In this document: positions 6,501 to 14,163 of the stretch, in pieces
Position numbering within the stretch: position 1 is the first letter of the stretch
Layout: every line of letters starts with the position of its first letter
From: a virus
Direction: 5' to 3' (one strand)
Length of the DNA stretch: 32,028 bases
IMG/VR virus record: IMGVR_UViG_3300029262_000130
Location: 1-32,028 of that record
The notes under the pieces: model-generated
Seen by the model: the letters and a program-made list of their open reading frames with translations, nothing else
The model's database searches: none
Told to the model about the DNA's origin: nothing
Translations under genes and position numbers: made by a program

Positions 6501-8694
6501 AGACTCAAGGAACCTTGAGAACTCTGCTTCTAATACATTGTTTGCAGAGAGAATGGCTAAAGCAGAACAAGCTAGTTTATCTAAGGAAGCTTTAGATGCT
6601 GCTAAAAGTACTAGTTATAAAATGACTATGACTAACCCAGAGTTCAAATCTCCTATTAGAGATTCAAGGAACCCTGATAACTCTGCTTCTGGCACCTTGT
6701 TTGCGGAGAAGATGATTAAGGCAGAACAAGCTAGCCTAGTCAAAGAAGCACTAGAAGATTCTAGAGGTGTTGGATATAGTATGACTATGACTAACCCAGA
6801 GTTCAAGCCTACTCCTATTAGAGATTCAAGGAACCCTGATAACTCTGCTTCTGGCACCTTGTTTGCGGAGAAGATGATTAAGGCAGAACAAGCTAGTTTA
6901 TCTAAGGAAGCTTTAGAGGAGGCTAAAGGTGTTGGTTATGAAATGACTATGACTAACCCAGAGTTCAAGCCCACTCCCATTAGAGATTCAAGGAACCCTG
7001 AGAACTCTGCTTCTAATACCTTGTTCGCTGAAAAGATGATGAAGGCAGAACAGTCAAGTCTAGCCAAAGAAGCACTAGAAGATTCTAAGGGTGTTGGCTA
7101 CGAAATGACTATGACTAACCCAGAGCTCAAGCCTACTCCTATAAGAGATTCAAGGAACACTGAGAACTCTGCCTCTGGCACCTTGTTTGCTGAACAGATG
7201 ATGAAAGAGGATCATAGGAATAAGCTTAAAGATGCACTATTAGAAGCTGGAAAGCCTGATGCTGTATACACAGATCCTAAGTATACTGCTATGGATCGCT
7301 ATGATGGAGTGGACAAGCCAGATGTAGCTAGGTCTGAATTTGCTGCATATGAAGAAGCTCAAAGTAGAAACATAAGGAGTTTGAATGATGCATCTAAATC
7401 CTTAAGTAACTTCCAGTCTGCTGTAGGTAAATCTATAGCAGTGTTAGGAGAGATTAGCAGTATTGCACTTAGTGGCACTGAGACAGGTATGGAAGAAATC
7501 AGACTCAGAAGTGAGGAAGGTTTCGAAAGTGCTGGCCATGCTAGGGGTACAAGGATAGCTCTCATGGCTGGTGGACTTAGTGACACAGGTGCAACAAAGG
7601 TTATGTCCAGAGCTGGCACCCTAGTTAAAGGCTTTGACAATAAAACTGAAGCAGCTAGGCTGTTTACAGAAATGCACGTAGCTAAGGGTAACGCAGAAGA
7701 TTCAATAAGGAATAAAGTTAACATACCTGATATTGATGTTCTAAAGTCATTTTCCCAACAAGAGATGCTTAAGTACCAAACTGGGGAGTTATCTAAATTA
7801 GACCCACAAGATAGAGCCTATGCAGCTGAATACCTATTTGGTAATAAAGAACTTGCAACATACGAAGAAGTAGAAGGCAAGAGTGTATTAGATGTTGACA
7901 AGTACATAGATCCTGATGGTACTCGTGCTCAATACAAGGGAGTTGTAAAGGGTGAGCTATTTAAGCAGAGGGCTACAGAAGAGCTAGGATCTGTCAATGA
8001 AGAGACAGGTTTTGCATCCGTAATGGGAAAGACAATATCTAATACTGCCACTACAATAGGGGGAGGGGTAGTAGGAGCTATAGCCACTGCTGCTGCAATT
8101 AAGGCTCTAAAGAGCAAGTTCTTCCCATCTACTGGTAACTTAGTAGAATCTTCTAGCGCTAATACTGACTCCACTAGGAGTTCCTTACAGAAAGCTAAAG
8201 ATGCTATCCTGAACAACAAAGGCAAGATAGGCGCTGCTGCGGTAACTGGATTAGCAGTGTATGGAATCAGGGAGATGCTAGATGTAGAGGAAGGAAGCAC
8301 TTTAGATACTATGCTAAACATAGGAGAAGGAGCTGCTAAGGGTTCTATATTTGGTCCAGTCGGTGCCATAGGTGGAGCTGCTGATGCTACGTTAAAAGAA
8401 ATGGTTGATACTAGCGGGGTGGCAACTCCTGGCCACTTCTGGAGTGGAAACAACCAAGGAGCTGCTGCTATGTTTAAGTCCGCACAAGAAGCGGATGAAG
8501 TAGTTGTACCTAGTAGTGATATACAGTACGTAGGAGATTCTATAGCAAAGGCAGGCAGTGAAAAGGCAGGCTATGTAGTAAATAATAATATCGAAGTCAA
8601 TACTAATGTTGACAAAGAAGGAATCAACTCAGAGGTCCTTGAGAACGGAGATGAACTCTTCAGAGATATTACAAAATGGAAGAGTGGGAGGTAG
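3523..8694 (+). CDS. Tape-measure protein with embedded YqaJ/lambda-exonuclease-like domain
   Basis: This 1723-residue protein, the longest gene, lies between the frameshifted chaperone and the baseplate hub, the invariant place for the tape measure that sets tail length and is expelled during infection. The N-terminal 600 residues are charged and unrecognised. Residues about 630-790 look like a PD-(D/E)XK nuclease of the YqaJ/lambda exonuclease type: GSKEWLAQREGMVTGSKA (from residue 637), GASPDG with Asp729, LLEMKYFG with Glu744 and Lys746, then PQMQMQMMVTG (762-772). Residues about 947-1236 are five tandem repeats plus a partial sixth. Two small-residue hydrophobic stretches (about 1510-1530 and 1567-1585) resemble tape-measure membrane segments. 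The start is set by AGAGG eight bases upstream. Tape-measure identity is from position; nuclease identity is from motif recognition and needs profile confirmation. Confidence 0.8.
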   Translation: MDYDDYASEMDGSNDLRSQDEREIEFRGTGFQGEELDLNEGIGNDWLAQNDISGNKVDVSTGADSTDSVRSDRLLSSQIRYLPDPSNQNPNPHWSDGIPVDGHGVVIEDLNEARIERRRLEQETSVTGGVLPPNTYGTDTAPDVTGSIHREYNKHGDLIWKDAKSAHTIQEAIAINNARAADVAKAKEERAGSARAEKSEEEAISGLSESLLIERTGHLSLSVQRLTRDILSGNIDVSIHGLRQIDVMASVEAFEDATGVPAAETAAKMNMPKDAYIGDITTIDPVTMKPTEVRKHIPSRQDVVQTLGTMRSSDEYLQIGPGGRMVGQRLSEKANDKANDQLMNAFQGIRDIAPSYFTDAAKKYGPTNLYAQRTRQLEGELTNWILDKDRSWSSDVFLPTPNELSTEGLKATASVGTFGGLNSGQKNTTSPFTYIQHAAAIEKARGQGEITVAEQESIIKSAPSLSNTLRPIDWNASDPIHSQKVAMAELEYKVRGIRDPLRRFALSTRDEYRGNTERVQGRDTVDDEQALQFEERNQVSSFLDMGGLDTYRNLGVEGDKSEADRYMAEIKSGVPDEFDFKEEKEFDPDLPNFFRLDKIHKPNFFNPTHSKDSFAMPGSDEERYALQVLDKNSPEQGSKEWLAQREGMVTGSKAKELWKGKGDERLAITLAKERMGIADDISNAYTVRGSKKEDVVLRSFMANEGKGLTHREAFFETNSKLSGFGASPDGRLFDSEGKSAGLLEMKYFGDRTFQSVVKDTMPQMQMQMMVTGEKQTHLYAMNADTGQMKHEVVSADKEMQDELLELGMSALEVTKSLDKYGKIIDMEGKVKGARRPKSSTASHASEKTMEKATVVVLTEEEQAAMTAFNYSGSNPVSEGNGSAANTVFAEQMRAMHNKEQRDKAKAILESTNSPLKGSDRNKKKGDKVSNPVPAPAQNFISTSNPSNSAEGTLFAEKMIKEEQRDLAKEALEGAKGVGYEMTMTNPEFKSPIRDSRNLENSASNTLFAERMAKAEQASLSKEALDAAKSTSYKMTMTNPEFKSPIRDSRNPDNSASGTLFAEKMIKAEQASLVKEALEDSRGVGYSMTMTNPEFKPTPIRDSRNPDNSASGTLFAEKMIKAEQASLSKEALEEAKGVGYEMTMTNPEFKPTPIRDSRNPENSASNTLFAEKMMKAEQSSLAKEALEDSKGVGYEMTMTNPELKPTPIRDSRNTENSASGTLFAEQMMKEDHRNKLKDALLEAGKPDAVYTDPKYTAMDRYDGVDKPDVARSEFAAYEEAQSRNIRSLNDASKSLSNFQSAVGKSIAVLGEISSIALSGTETGMEEIRLRSEEGFESAGHARGTRIALMAGGLSDTGATKVMSRAGTLVKGFDNKTEAARLFTEMHVAKGNAEDSIRNKVNIPDIDVLKSFSQQEMLKYQTGELSKLDPQDRAYAAEYLFGNKELATYEEVEGKSVLDVDKYIDPDGTRAQYKGVVKGELFKQRATEELGSVNEETGFASVMGKTISNTATTIGGGVVGAIATAAAIKALKSKFFPSTGNLVESSSANTDSTRSSLQKAKDAILNNKGKIGAAAVTGLAVYGIREMLDVEEGSTLDTMLNIGEGAAKGSIFGPVGAIGGAADATLKEMVDTSGVATPGHFWSGNNQGAAAMFKSAQEADEVVVPSSDIQYVGDSIAKAGSEKAGYVVNNNIEVNTNVDKEGINSEVLENGDELFRDITKWKSGR
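5431..5850 (+). other. Predicted YqaJ-like PD-(D/E)XK nuclease domain inside tape measure
   Basis: The block codes for the hallmarks of the YqaJ viral recombinase/lambda exonuclease family in the right order: a W-x-x-x-R-x-G-x-x-T-G-S entry motif, a G-x-S-P-D-G motif (catalytic Asp729), L-x-E-x-K (Glu744, Lys746), and a Q-x-Q-x-Q-M-M-x-x-G helix that in the family lies near the DNA end. Spacing D-x14-E-x-K is close to the lambda exonuclease triad (119, 129, 131). All metal-binding positions appear intact, so activity is possible. These enzymes usually stand alone as early recombination proteins; here the domain is continuous with a structural protein with no stop, start or frameshift between. 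Confidence 0.7.
6361..7230 (+). repeat. Tandem 53-54-residue repeats in tape measure
   Basis: Five units of 159, 159, 162, 162 and 162 bp start at 6361, 6520, 6679, 6841 and 7003, with a partial sixth from 7165. Each protein unit reads approximately NSAS-x-TLFAE-x-M, then a charged helix (KAEQASL-x-KEALE), then Y-x-MTMTNPEFK, then PIRDSRN. A more diverged copy precedes the array near 6150-6230. Units 3 and 4 are almost identical in DNA, pointing to recent duplication. In tape measures such repeats set length; here they could also be binding sites for another tail protein. Confidence 0.9.
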
Positions 8695-8695
8695 T

Positions 8696-9661
8696 ATGGA
8701 AAAGAAATTTGGACAGCATGTTACCCTCAAAGTTGTCGATGCAAGTGGTGAGGAAGTCTTTAAGACTTCCGAGCTTAGGGTAGATTTTGATATTAGACAC
8801 TTAGATGGGTTTGGCAGAGGTACTATAGTTATATATAACCTTAGTCGTGCAACAATAGAAAGCCTAGCCGATGGAGAGAATTACGCATCTATCACTACTA
8901 GGCTTCATGATGGCCCAAGTTATGTACTGGCAGATGAGTACTTTATTAGTAACATACTAGAGGAGAAGAAAGTACCTAACAGTATTACTACCCTCTATTG
9001 CTTTGACAAACTTAGAAAGACAGTACTGGAAAGGCAAATAGATGTAAAAGTATACAAGCCCACACTTAAAAAGGTCCTAAAGGAAATTTGTGATGCTGGT
9101 ATGTTTCTTGGTTCTGTAAAGTTTCAGAACTTTCCTGAGGGACTAACTGACCAAAGGACAGGACGTAGGTATTCTAATCATGCTGGAACTTTACAGGAGT
9201 GTATTAGCTCATTGCAAAAGACACACAAGTTTAGTATGTACACAAACGAAGGAGACTTGCATATGGTGTACTCTCCTGACTTAGATGAAGTTAAGCATAC
9301 TGACTTACCTGATAAAGATCCAGACATAGTAATCAACATAATAAACATGAGGGCCAATCCAAAGATAGGTCCAGGATCACTTAATATAACTAGCAACTTA
9401 GATCCAAGGATTAAAGGAGGATCTATACTAGATATTGCAAAGCTATTTGAATTAAACATAATAGGCACTAACTTGCAAGAGACGTCTCTGAGGGTATCCC
9501 CTGACCAACTAAACAATCAATTAGGGTTTTCTAAATATCAAGTAACTGATGCTATACATAAAGGATCCAACTACACTAGTGAGTGGAGGACTGTAGTAAC
9601 AGCAACTTCACCCACAAGAGGAAATAAGATGCCAATATTAAGCTGGCAAGGAGGTAAATAA
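8696..9661 (+). CDS. Probable baseplate hub protein
   Basis: The reading frame extends upstream into the tape-measure gene, but the ATG at 8696 has GGGAGG five bases upstream and directly follows the tape-measure TAG (8692-8694), so I take it as the start; the product is 321 residues. It opens with KKFGQHVTLKVVDASG and continues with VDFDIRHLDGFGRGTIVIYNLS, a pattern of small phage hub proteins in which the first domain begins with paired strands and an I-Y-N-L-S motif. Position right after the tape measure, and before a Dit-like and a spike protein, fits the gp27/gpD-like hub that forms the central ring of the baseplate and holds the spike. No enzymatic motif is visible. I infer the role from the N-terminal pattern and gene order. 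Confidence 0.6.
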   Translation: MEKKFGQHVTLKVVDASGEEVFKTSELRVDFDIRHLDGFGRGTIVIYNLSRATIESLADGENYASITTRLHDGPSYVLADEYFISNILEEKKVPNSITTLYCFDKLRKTVLERQIDVKVYKPTLKKVLKEICDAGMFLGSVKFQNFPEGLTDQRTGRRYSNHAGTLQECISSLQKTHKFSMYTNEGDLHMVYSPDLDEVKHTDLPDKDPDIVINIINMRANPKIGPGSLNITSNLDPRIKGGSILDIAKLFELNIIGTNLQETSLRVSPDQLNNQLGFSKYQVTDAIHKGSNYTSEWRTVVTATSPTRGNKMPILSWQGGK

Positions 9662-9662
9662 T

Positions 9663-10814
9663 ATGGCAGTACTAACGCCTGCACGTATTGAGTACTTTAT
9701 AGGTGACGTAGAGCAATCAATAAGATTTCATGCAATAATCTCAGAGTCACACCAAGCTTCATCTGAGATTACAAAGTATCCTGTTCAACTAGGATTTCTT
9801 GTAAGTAATCATGCTATACGTAGGAACAGAGTAGTCACAATAGAAGCTGTCATATCTAACAAACTGTTAAAGGGAGGTGCAACAGCCTACCAATATTCTC
9901 TTAGTAGTAATACTAAGTCTGTATTTACTATGATAGAAGATCTAATTAACAACAAAAGAAAAGCTACAGTCACGACTAACCTTGGGACATACTACCCAGT
10001 AATCTTTAATAGTTTTAAGACTAAACAAGAAGCTGGTATGGTTGACTCAATGAGGCTGACCATATCTGGTGAGGAGTTAATAGTAGCAGAGGATGTAAAT
10101 AGTACAGCACCTGTGCCTGTTACTTGGGTTCTACTAACTCCAGCAGAATCAGTAGCTAGGGAGATTGCACTTAACAGAGCAGGGTTTCCTACTAAGGTTG
10201 GTGCAATATTTGAAGAAGCGGTAGTATACTTAGGATCTAATTTCTCTATTGAAAGCTCAGATGATCTAGGTATATCAAGTATAGCCACCTACATAAACAC
10301 AGGATGGGATGCAATTACCAATGCCTACTCATATGTAGTTAATACATCTGACACAGGTATGTTCCAAGACATTAAGGATACTGTTGCGAACGTAGTAGCT
10401 CAGAGCACTGGCTTTGACATAACTGCTGGACTCGAACAAGTAGGAGATTGCTTGATTAGTGGAGGAGCAGACATACTAGAAGAGTCAACCCTTGACACTA
10501 TCAACACAGCTATGGGCGACCTAACAAGATCTATCTACGGTGCTAAGTACCGCATCATGCACATGGTAGATGATGAGGTTGGGCAGCAGCTACTAGGTAT
10601 GGCCTCGGGTTGTGTAGTGCGGGGAGTGACTGGGTATGAAGATCAATTCCAATGGAAGCCAGGAGAGTCTTTACCTTCAGCAGAAGATATACTCGGCGCA
10701 GCTAGGAGGATAGGGGATAGCATACTTGAGCCTACTAATAATAGCACGGGAGCAGTAAGTTCTCCTGCTACGCTCACTAGGGTTTCCTATACAGTTAAGG
10801 ATAATTTACTATGA
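9663..10814 (+). CDS. Baseplate protein with Dit-like N-terminal domain
   Basis: The first 70 or so residues contain ESHQASSEITKYPVQLGFLVSNHAIR followed by a V-T-I-E-A-V-I-S strand, which matches the N-terminal domain of Dit-like baseplate proteins, where the E-x-H-x-x-x-S-E-x-T-x-x-P motif is well conserved. In contractile tails such proteins form part of the hub or the ring joining tube to baseplate. The remaining 300 residues are of unclear fold; two cysteines occur in the last 130 residues (in CLISGG and CVVRG). AAGGAGG is ideally placed before the ATG. The gene starts one base after the previous stop and its TGA overlaps the next ATG (10811-10814), so hub, Dit-like and spike genes are coupled. 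Confidence 0.7.
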   Translation: MAVLTPARIEYFIGDVEQSIRFHAIISESHQASSEITKYPVQLGFLVSNHAIRRNRVVTIEAVISNKLLKGGATAYQYSLSSNTKSVFTMIEDLINNKRKATVTTNLGTYYPVIFNSFKTKQEAGMVDSMRLTISGEELIVAEDVNSTAPVPVTWVLLTPAESVAREIALNRAGFPTKVGAIFEEAVVYLGSNFSIESSDDLGISSIATYINTGWDAITNAYSYVVNTSDTGMFQDIKDTVANVVAQSTGFDITAGLEQVGDCLISGGADILEESTLDTINTAMGDLTRSIYGAKYRIMHMVDDEVGQQLLGMASGCVVRGVTGYEDQFQWKPGESLPSAEDILGAARRIGDSILEPTNNSTGAVSSPATLTRVSYTVKDNLL

Positions 10815-11494
10815 ATCTTGATGAAATGTATATAAGCCTTCCTGGGCGTATCGTGGAGTACTTCCCTGAAGATCAGACAGCTACTATACAAATATGTGTA
10901 GAGAGGCTGTCAAGTTCTACTGACGAGTCAAATGGAAAAGTAAAAAGGAATGCACTTGTCGATGTACCTGTACATACTCCCTCAGGTGGTGGGTGGTCTG
11001 TGACTATGCCTATTACTACAGGGAATACTTGTATGCTATTCTTTAGTCAGCAGGGCTATGACCACTGGCTTTTTGATGATAAGGATGAAGCAGGACTATT
11101 TAAGAGCAAGCCTATGACTTGGTTGAGCAGGAAGTTTGACATGCAAGACTGCTATGCAATAGTTGGACTAAACACACTACCTAGGGCTGTGAAGAATTAT
11201 TCTGCCACACACTCCCAGTGGAGAGACTTAGAAGGCACTCAGGTAATCAGCTTAAACTTAGACGAGACTATTACTATTGATAGTGTAAGTGAAGTAACTA
11301 TCACCGCACCCATAGTTAATATATTATCTAGTACTGAGATTAACCTAACTACGCCTACCATAAATTGCTCTGGAGACCTAAATGTTTCTGGCTCTATTGA
11401 GTCAGTTGGTGACATAACCGCAGATGGTGTGTCTATGCTAACTCATGTTCATAGACATATTGGGGATGGAGTTGATGGGGAGGTTGCACATTGA
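10811..11494 (+). CDS. Baseplate central spike, gp138/gpV-like
   Basis: A 227-residue protein with the N-terminal OB-fold signature of gp138-type membrane-piercing spikes: LPGRIVEYFPEDQTATIQI, DVPVHTPSGGGWSVTMPI and GNTCMLFFSQQGYDHWLFDD. The C-terminal half is a run of short V/I/T-rich strands (TITAPIVNILSSTEINLTTP) expected of the triangular beta-helix. It ends in THVHRHIGDGVDG, the H-x-H element that coordinates an iron ion at the tip of known spikes. The trimer forms the needle at the centre of the baseplate and perforates the outer membrane on contraction. It overlaps the upstream gene by ATGA and the next by TTGA. Both end motifs are clear in the sequence, so the call is strong. Confidence 0.88.
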   Translation: MNLDEMYISLPGRIVEYFPEDQTATIQICVERLSSSTDESNGKVKRNALVDVPVHTPSGGGWSVTMPITTGNTCMLFFSQQGYDHWLFDDKDEAGLFKSKPMTWLSRKFDMQDCYAIVGLNTLPRAVKNYSATHSQWRDLEGTQVISLNLDETITIDSVSEVTITAPIVNILSSTEINLTTPTINCSGDLNVSGSIESVGDITADGVSMLTHVHRHIGDGVDGEVAH

Positions 11495-11850
11495 GTACTC
11501 ACTTAGCATTAGGTAAAAACACCAACGACTTAATATTCAGCAGTACTGGAGTTGAAAGGGTAGATAAAGGCAGGTTCGTAGTACAGCAGGTAGCTTCCAA
11601 GCTAAGGGTATGGTTTGGAGAGTGGTCATTAGACCCCTCTATAGGCTGGGTAAACGAAACCTACTTTGAAAAGAACTTTGACCTGTTCGAAATAGAAGAT
11701 AGAGCTAGAAAGATAGTGCTTGCTACTGATGGAGTACTATCAATAACCAGTATTGAGTCTACCTATAAAGACAGGAAGCTCGACATTAGTATTATTGCGA
11801 CAACTAACTATGGAGAGATTTCATTAACCGTACCTTGGGAAGATAAGTAA
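11491..11850 (+). CDS. Baseplate wedge protein, gp25/gpW-like
   Basis: This 119-residue protein is of typical size for gp25/W baseplate wedge subunits. It contains the central pattern W-F-G-E-W-S-L-D-P-S-I-G-W, then R-A-R-K-I-V-L-A-T-D-G-V-L-S-I, then a C-terminal strand pair, matching the gp25-like fold; the E of the conserved E-P-R motif is not evident. The start is a TTG that overlaps the spike stop (TTGA), with GGGGAGG seven to eight bases upstream and no better ATG. The stop overlaps the ATG of the next gene (TAATG). In T4-like baseplates gp25 joins the wedges to the inner ring and starts sheath polymerisation. Position directly before a J-like protein is the conserved W-J order. Confidence 0.8.
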   Translation: MSTHLALGKNTNDLIFSSTGVERVDKGRFVVQQVASKLRVWFGEWSLDPSIGWVNETYFEKNFDLFEIEDRARKIVLATDGVLSITSIESTYKDRKLDISIIATTNYGEISLTVPWEDK

Positions 11851-12992
11851 TGGCAGGATTAACTAACGAGGGCTTTACTGCCCTTACGCATAACGAGATA
11901 AGGGATAGGATACAGGCTAAGTTCTTGGTAAATAATCCTGACTTTGATGTATCCCCTGAGTCTCCTGATGGACAAAACATAGAGATATTTAGCTTTGAGT
12001 TAGCTATGGCTTGGGCACAACTAAGTCAAGTATATAGCAGCTTTGATGTAACTAGTGCAGCTGGATCGGGCCTTGAAAACCTAGGCCACGTATCAGGTAT
12101 AGTATACCAGAAAGCAAATAGATCTTATGCAACTGTAAACCTACAAGGTGTTGCAGACACAATCATACCAGCTGGATCCCAAGTGTCAGATGAAGATGGG
12201 AATATATTTCAGACAGTATATGATTCTGTAGTACCTAACACAGCTCAAGTATACTCAGTACTAGCTGGACCAACACCAGTCACAATAGGGACCCTAGTAA
12301 ATATAGAGACTCCTGTAAATGGCTGGACTGGCATACTACAAGACGTAGAAGGTATCATGGGTGTGCTACCAGAGACTCAGCAGCAATTTAGGAATAGAAG
12401 AACTAGTGTTGTAATGTCACCATCACTATCTGTGGGGGATGCACTTACTGCTAAGATTGTCGAGTTAGGAATATCTCAAGTCGACATAGTTATTAATGAC
12501 ACTGATGCACAATTACTAGATGGGACACCCTCTGGGTACATCCACATCACTGTAGCAGAGTCCCTAATTTTAGATGTAGACATTGCTAGACAGATAATGA
12601 AGTACAAAGGTATGGGCGTACCAACTTATGGTAGTACTAGAGTAGATGTAGTTGACTCGAAAGGAGTATCACAAGTTATATTCTTTACTAAGGCAGCAGC
12701 AGTTGATATAGGGCTAGCACTAGATGTTACCTTCCTATCCAGCGATGTTGCAGGGGCTGAAGTATCAATTAGGGAAGCACTAATAACCTATACCAATGAC
12801 TTACTAGCGGGTGAAGATCTGGTGTGGTCTAGACTGTTTGGAATAATAACTCCTTATGGAAAAGCTCAGATCAACTCTTTGTCAATAGGTAAGGTTGGAG
12901 ATACACTTACTTCATCAAATGTACCAATAGAAGAAAGAGAGTTTGCAAGGATAGATACAGCAGGCATTACAATAACTGTGACAGATCCCTAA
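11850..12992 (+). CDS. Baseplate J-like wedge protein
   Basis: This 380-residue protein has the layout of baseplate_J (P2 J, T4 gp6 C-terminal-like) proteins: an N-terminal segment with DFDVSPESPDGQNIEIFSFELAMAW, a central beta domain with GVADTIIPAGSQVSDEDGN, and a second with ETPVNGWTGI followed by G-x-x-P-E-T-Q-Q-Q-F-R-N-R-R, an element I recognise as highly conserved in the family (the E-T-D-E-x-x-R-x-R motif). J-like subunits dimerise to form the baseplate periphery that opens on contraction and carries the fibres. The gene overlaps its predecessor and is followed after nine bases by the DUF2612 gene, in the usual W, J, I order. Confidence 0.85.
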   Translation: MAGLTNEGFTALTHNEIRDRIQAKFLVNNPDFDVSPESPDGQNIEIFSFELAMAWAQLSQVYSSFDVTSAAGSGLENLGHVSGIVYQKANRSYATVNLQGVADTIIPAGSQVSDEDGNIFQTVYDSVVPNTAQVYSVLAGPTPVTIGTLVNIETPVNGWTGILQDVEGIMGVLPETQQQFRNRRTSVVMSPSLSVGDALTAKIVELGISQVDIVINDTDAQLLDGTPSGYIHITVAESLILDVDIARQIMKYKGMGVPTYGSTRVDVVDSKGVSQVIFFTKAAAVDIGLALDVTFLSSDVAGAEVSIREALITYTNDLLAGEDLVWSRLFGIITPYGKAQINSLSIGKVGDTLTSSNVPIEEREFARIDTAGITITVTDP

Positions 12993-13001
12993 GGAGGATA
13001 T

Positions 13002-14153
13002 ATGTCAATATTTTTGGCTAAAGACTTAGATTCTGTAGTTAGTAAGACTAAGGGCACAGATGTATTTAATAAGATGCTCCTCTCTCAATATACAAACAGT
13101 CCTAATATAAATACGTATGCATCATTCTTCTTGGGTGAGTTTGATTTTCTATTTGAGCAGATAGAGAAAGTCTACTTAGGTAGATTCCTAGAGTACGCAA
13201 CAGGCACACAGCTAACTGTACTAGGAGATTTAATTGGCATTAACAGAGAGTTAAGTCTCGACCCTATTAACTTTGGATTCATAGAAGATCTTGGAGCTGG
13301 CTTATTTGGTACATCAAGCGACTCTAATCTTGGAGACATATGGGCGTCAACAAGTCCTACTAAGGATTTGATACAGTTAGATGATGAAGTATTTAAAAGA
13401 GCTGTACGAGCTAAGGCAATGTGTAATGGAACTAAGACTCAAGATGTAGAGTTTATGTATGAAGTTATATACACAATATTAGGAGTAGAACCAGAAGCTA
13501 TTAGCCTTAAAGCTGAGTTGGAAGTACCAGAAACAATCTTCTTTGGCTTTGACGAGAGTGAAGACTCAGACTCCTTTGGCTCGGTTAGTGATAAGTGTGC
13601 TGGAGCAGCTTGGTGTTCTCTATCTCCTACTTTAGAGTATGTAGTAGGCAATGCACATAGGATTACTTTATGGGTACCTTTGAATACCAACAACGTATCC
13701 CTTAATTTAATCAAAGCACTGAAACCCTACTTTATACCTGCTGGATACCAGCTAGTAATAAAGTTCATTCCACCTATAGCTGAGCAAGTACCAGTTGTAC
13801 TTACACCTGAACCAGAAGAGGAAGCAGTAGAACTTCTCTATGGCATTATTGCTAGTGTACTTGGAGTAAGGCCAGTAGAGGCTGCGTTCGATATTCTAGT
13901 TGAATATGATAACACAATCTTCTTTGGCTTTGATGGCAGTGAAGACTCAGACACGTTTGGTACTACTGGGGATGATGATGTTGGTAATGTATGGAACTCT
14001 GTTACAGGATCAATAAGACAAGTACTAGAAGAAAAGTTTGCAATATCACTGTACGTACCTACGGATATAGATCAACTATCCTTAGCTGTACTTGAATCCC
14101 TTAAGCCTCACTTCGAAGCTTTTGGTCATGAATTAGAAATAATATTTGTATAA
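13002..14153 (+). CDS. Baseplate/tail protein, DUF2612-like, with duplicated C-terminal domain
   Basis: The N-terminal part has NKMLLSQYTNSPNI and a helical YLGRFLEYATGTQLTVLGDLIGI motif typical of DUF2612 proteins, which replace P2 gpI between the J-like protein and the fibre genes. From about residue 143 a domain with TIFFGFDESEDSD-x-FG and a W-x-P-x-x-x-x-x-x-x-L final strand is present, and it repeats from about residue 270 with the same block (TIFFGFDGSEDSDTFG). A 20-base segment is identical at 13533-13552 and 13914-13933, so this is a recent in-frame duplication. AAGGAGG lies seven bases upstream of the ATG. The protein probably links wedge to fibres. DUF2612 proteins normally have one such domain, so the doubling is unusual. 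Confidence 0.75.
   Translation: MSIFLAKDLDSVVSKTKGTDVFNKMLLSQYTNSPNINTYASFFLGEFDFLFEQIEKVYLGRFLEYATGTQLTVLGDLIGINRELSLDPINFGFIEDLGAGLFGTSSDSNLGDIWASTSPTKDLIQLDDEVFKRAVRAKAMCNGTKTQDVEFMYEVIYTILGVEPEAISLKAELEVPETIFFGFDESEDSDSFGSVSDKCAGAAWCSLSPTLEYVVGNAHRITLWVPLNTNNVSLNLIKALKPYFIPAGYQLVIKFIPPIAEQVPVVLTPEPEEEAVELLYGIIASVLGVRPVEAAFDILVEYDNTIFFGFDGSEDSDTFGTTGDDDVGNVWNSVTGSIRQVLEEKFAISLYVPTDIDQLSLAVLESLKPHFEAFGHELEIIFV
13533..13933 (+). repeat. Internal direct repeat in DUF2612 gene
   Basis: The same 20-base sequence, ACAATCTTCTTTGGCTTTGA, occurs at 13533-13552 and 13914-13933, 381 bp apart. The flanking protein segments are also alike (EFMYEVIYTILGVEPEA versus ELLYGIIASVLGVRPVEA), so the whole 115-120-residue domain was duplicated and the two copies have since diverged except at this core. 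Confidence 0.8.
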
Positions 14154-14163
14154 GGAGCCAGAC

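Noticed and set aside
7929-8453. 174-codon frame on the minus strand within the tape-measure gene, and many other minus-strand frames
   Set aside because: They have no ribosome binding site, their translations are low-complexity mirror products of the + strand codon bias, and the overlapping + strand genes are well supported.
11636-11646. CTCTATAGGC in the gp25-like gene considered as a phage promoter
   Set aside because: Only the CTATAGG core matches; the upstream TATGG element is missing and the site is within an actively coupled operon. CTATAGG also occurs by chance in other genes, e.g. near 14742 and 29512.
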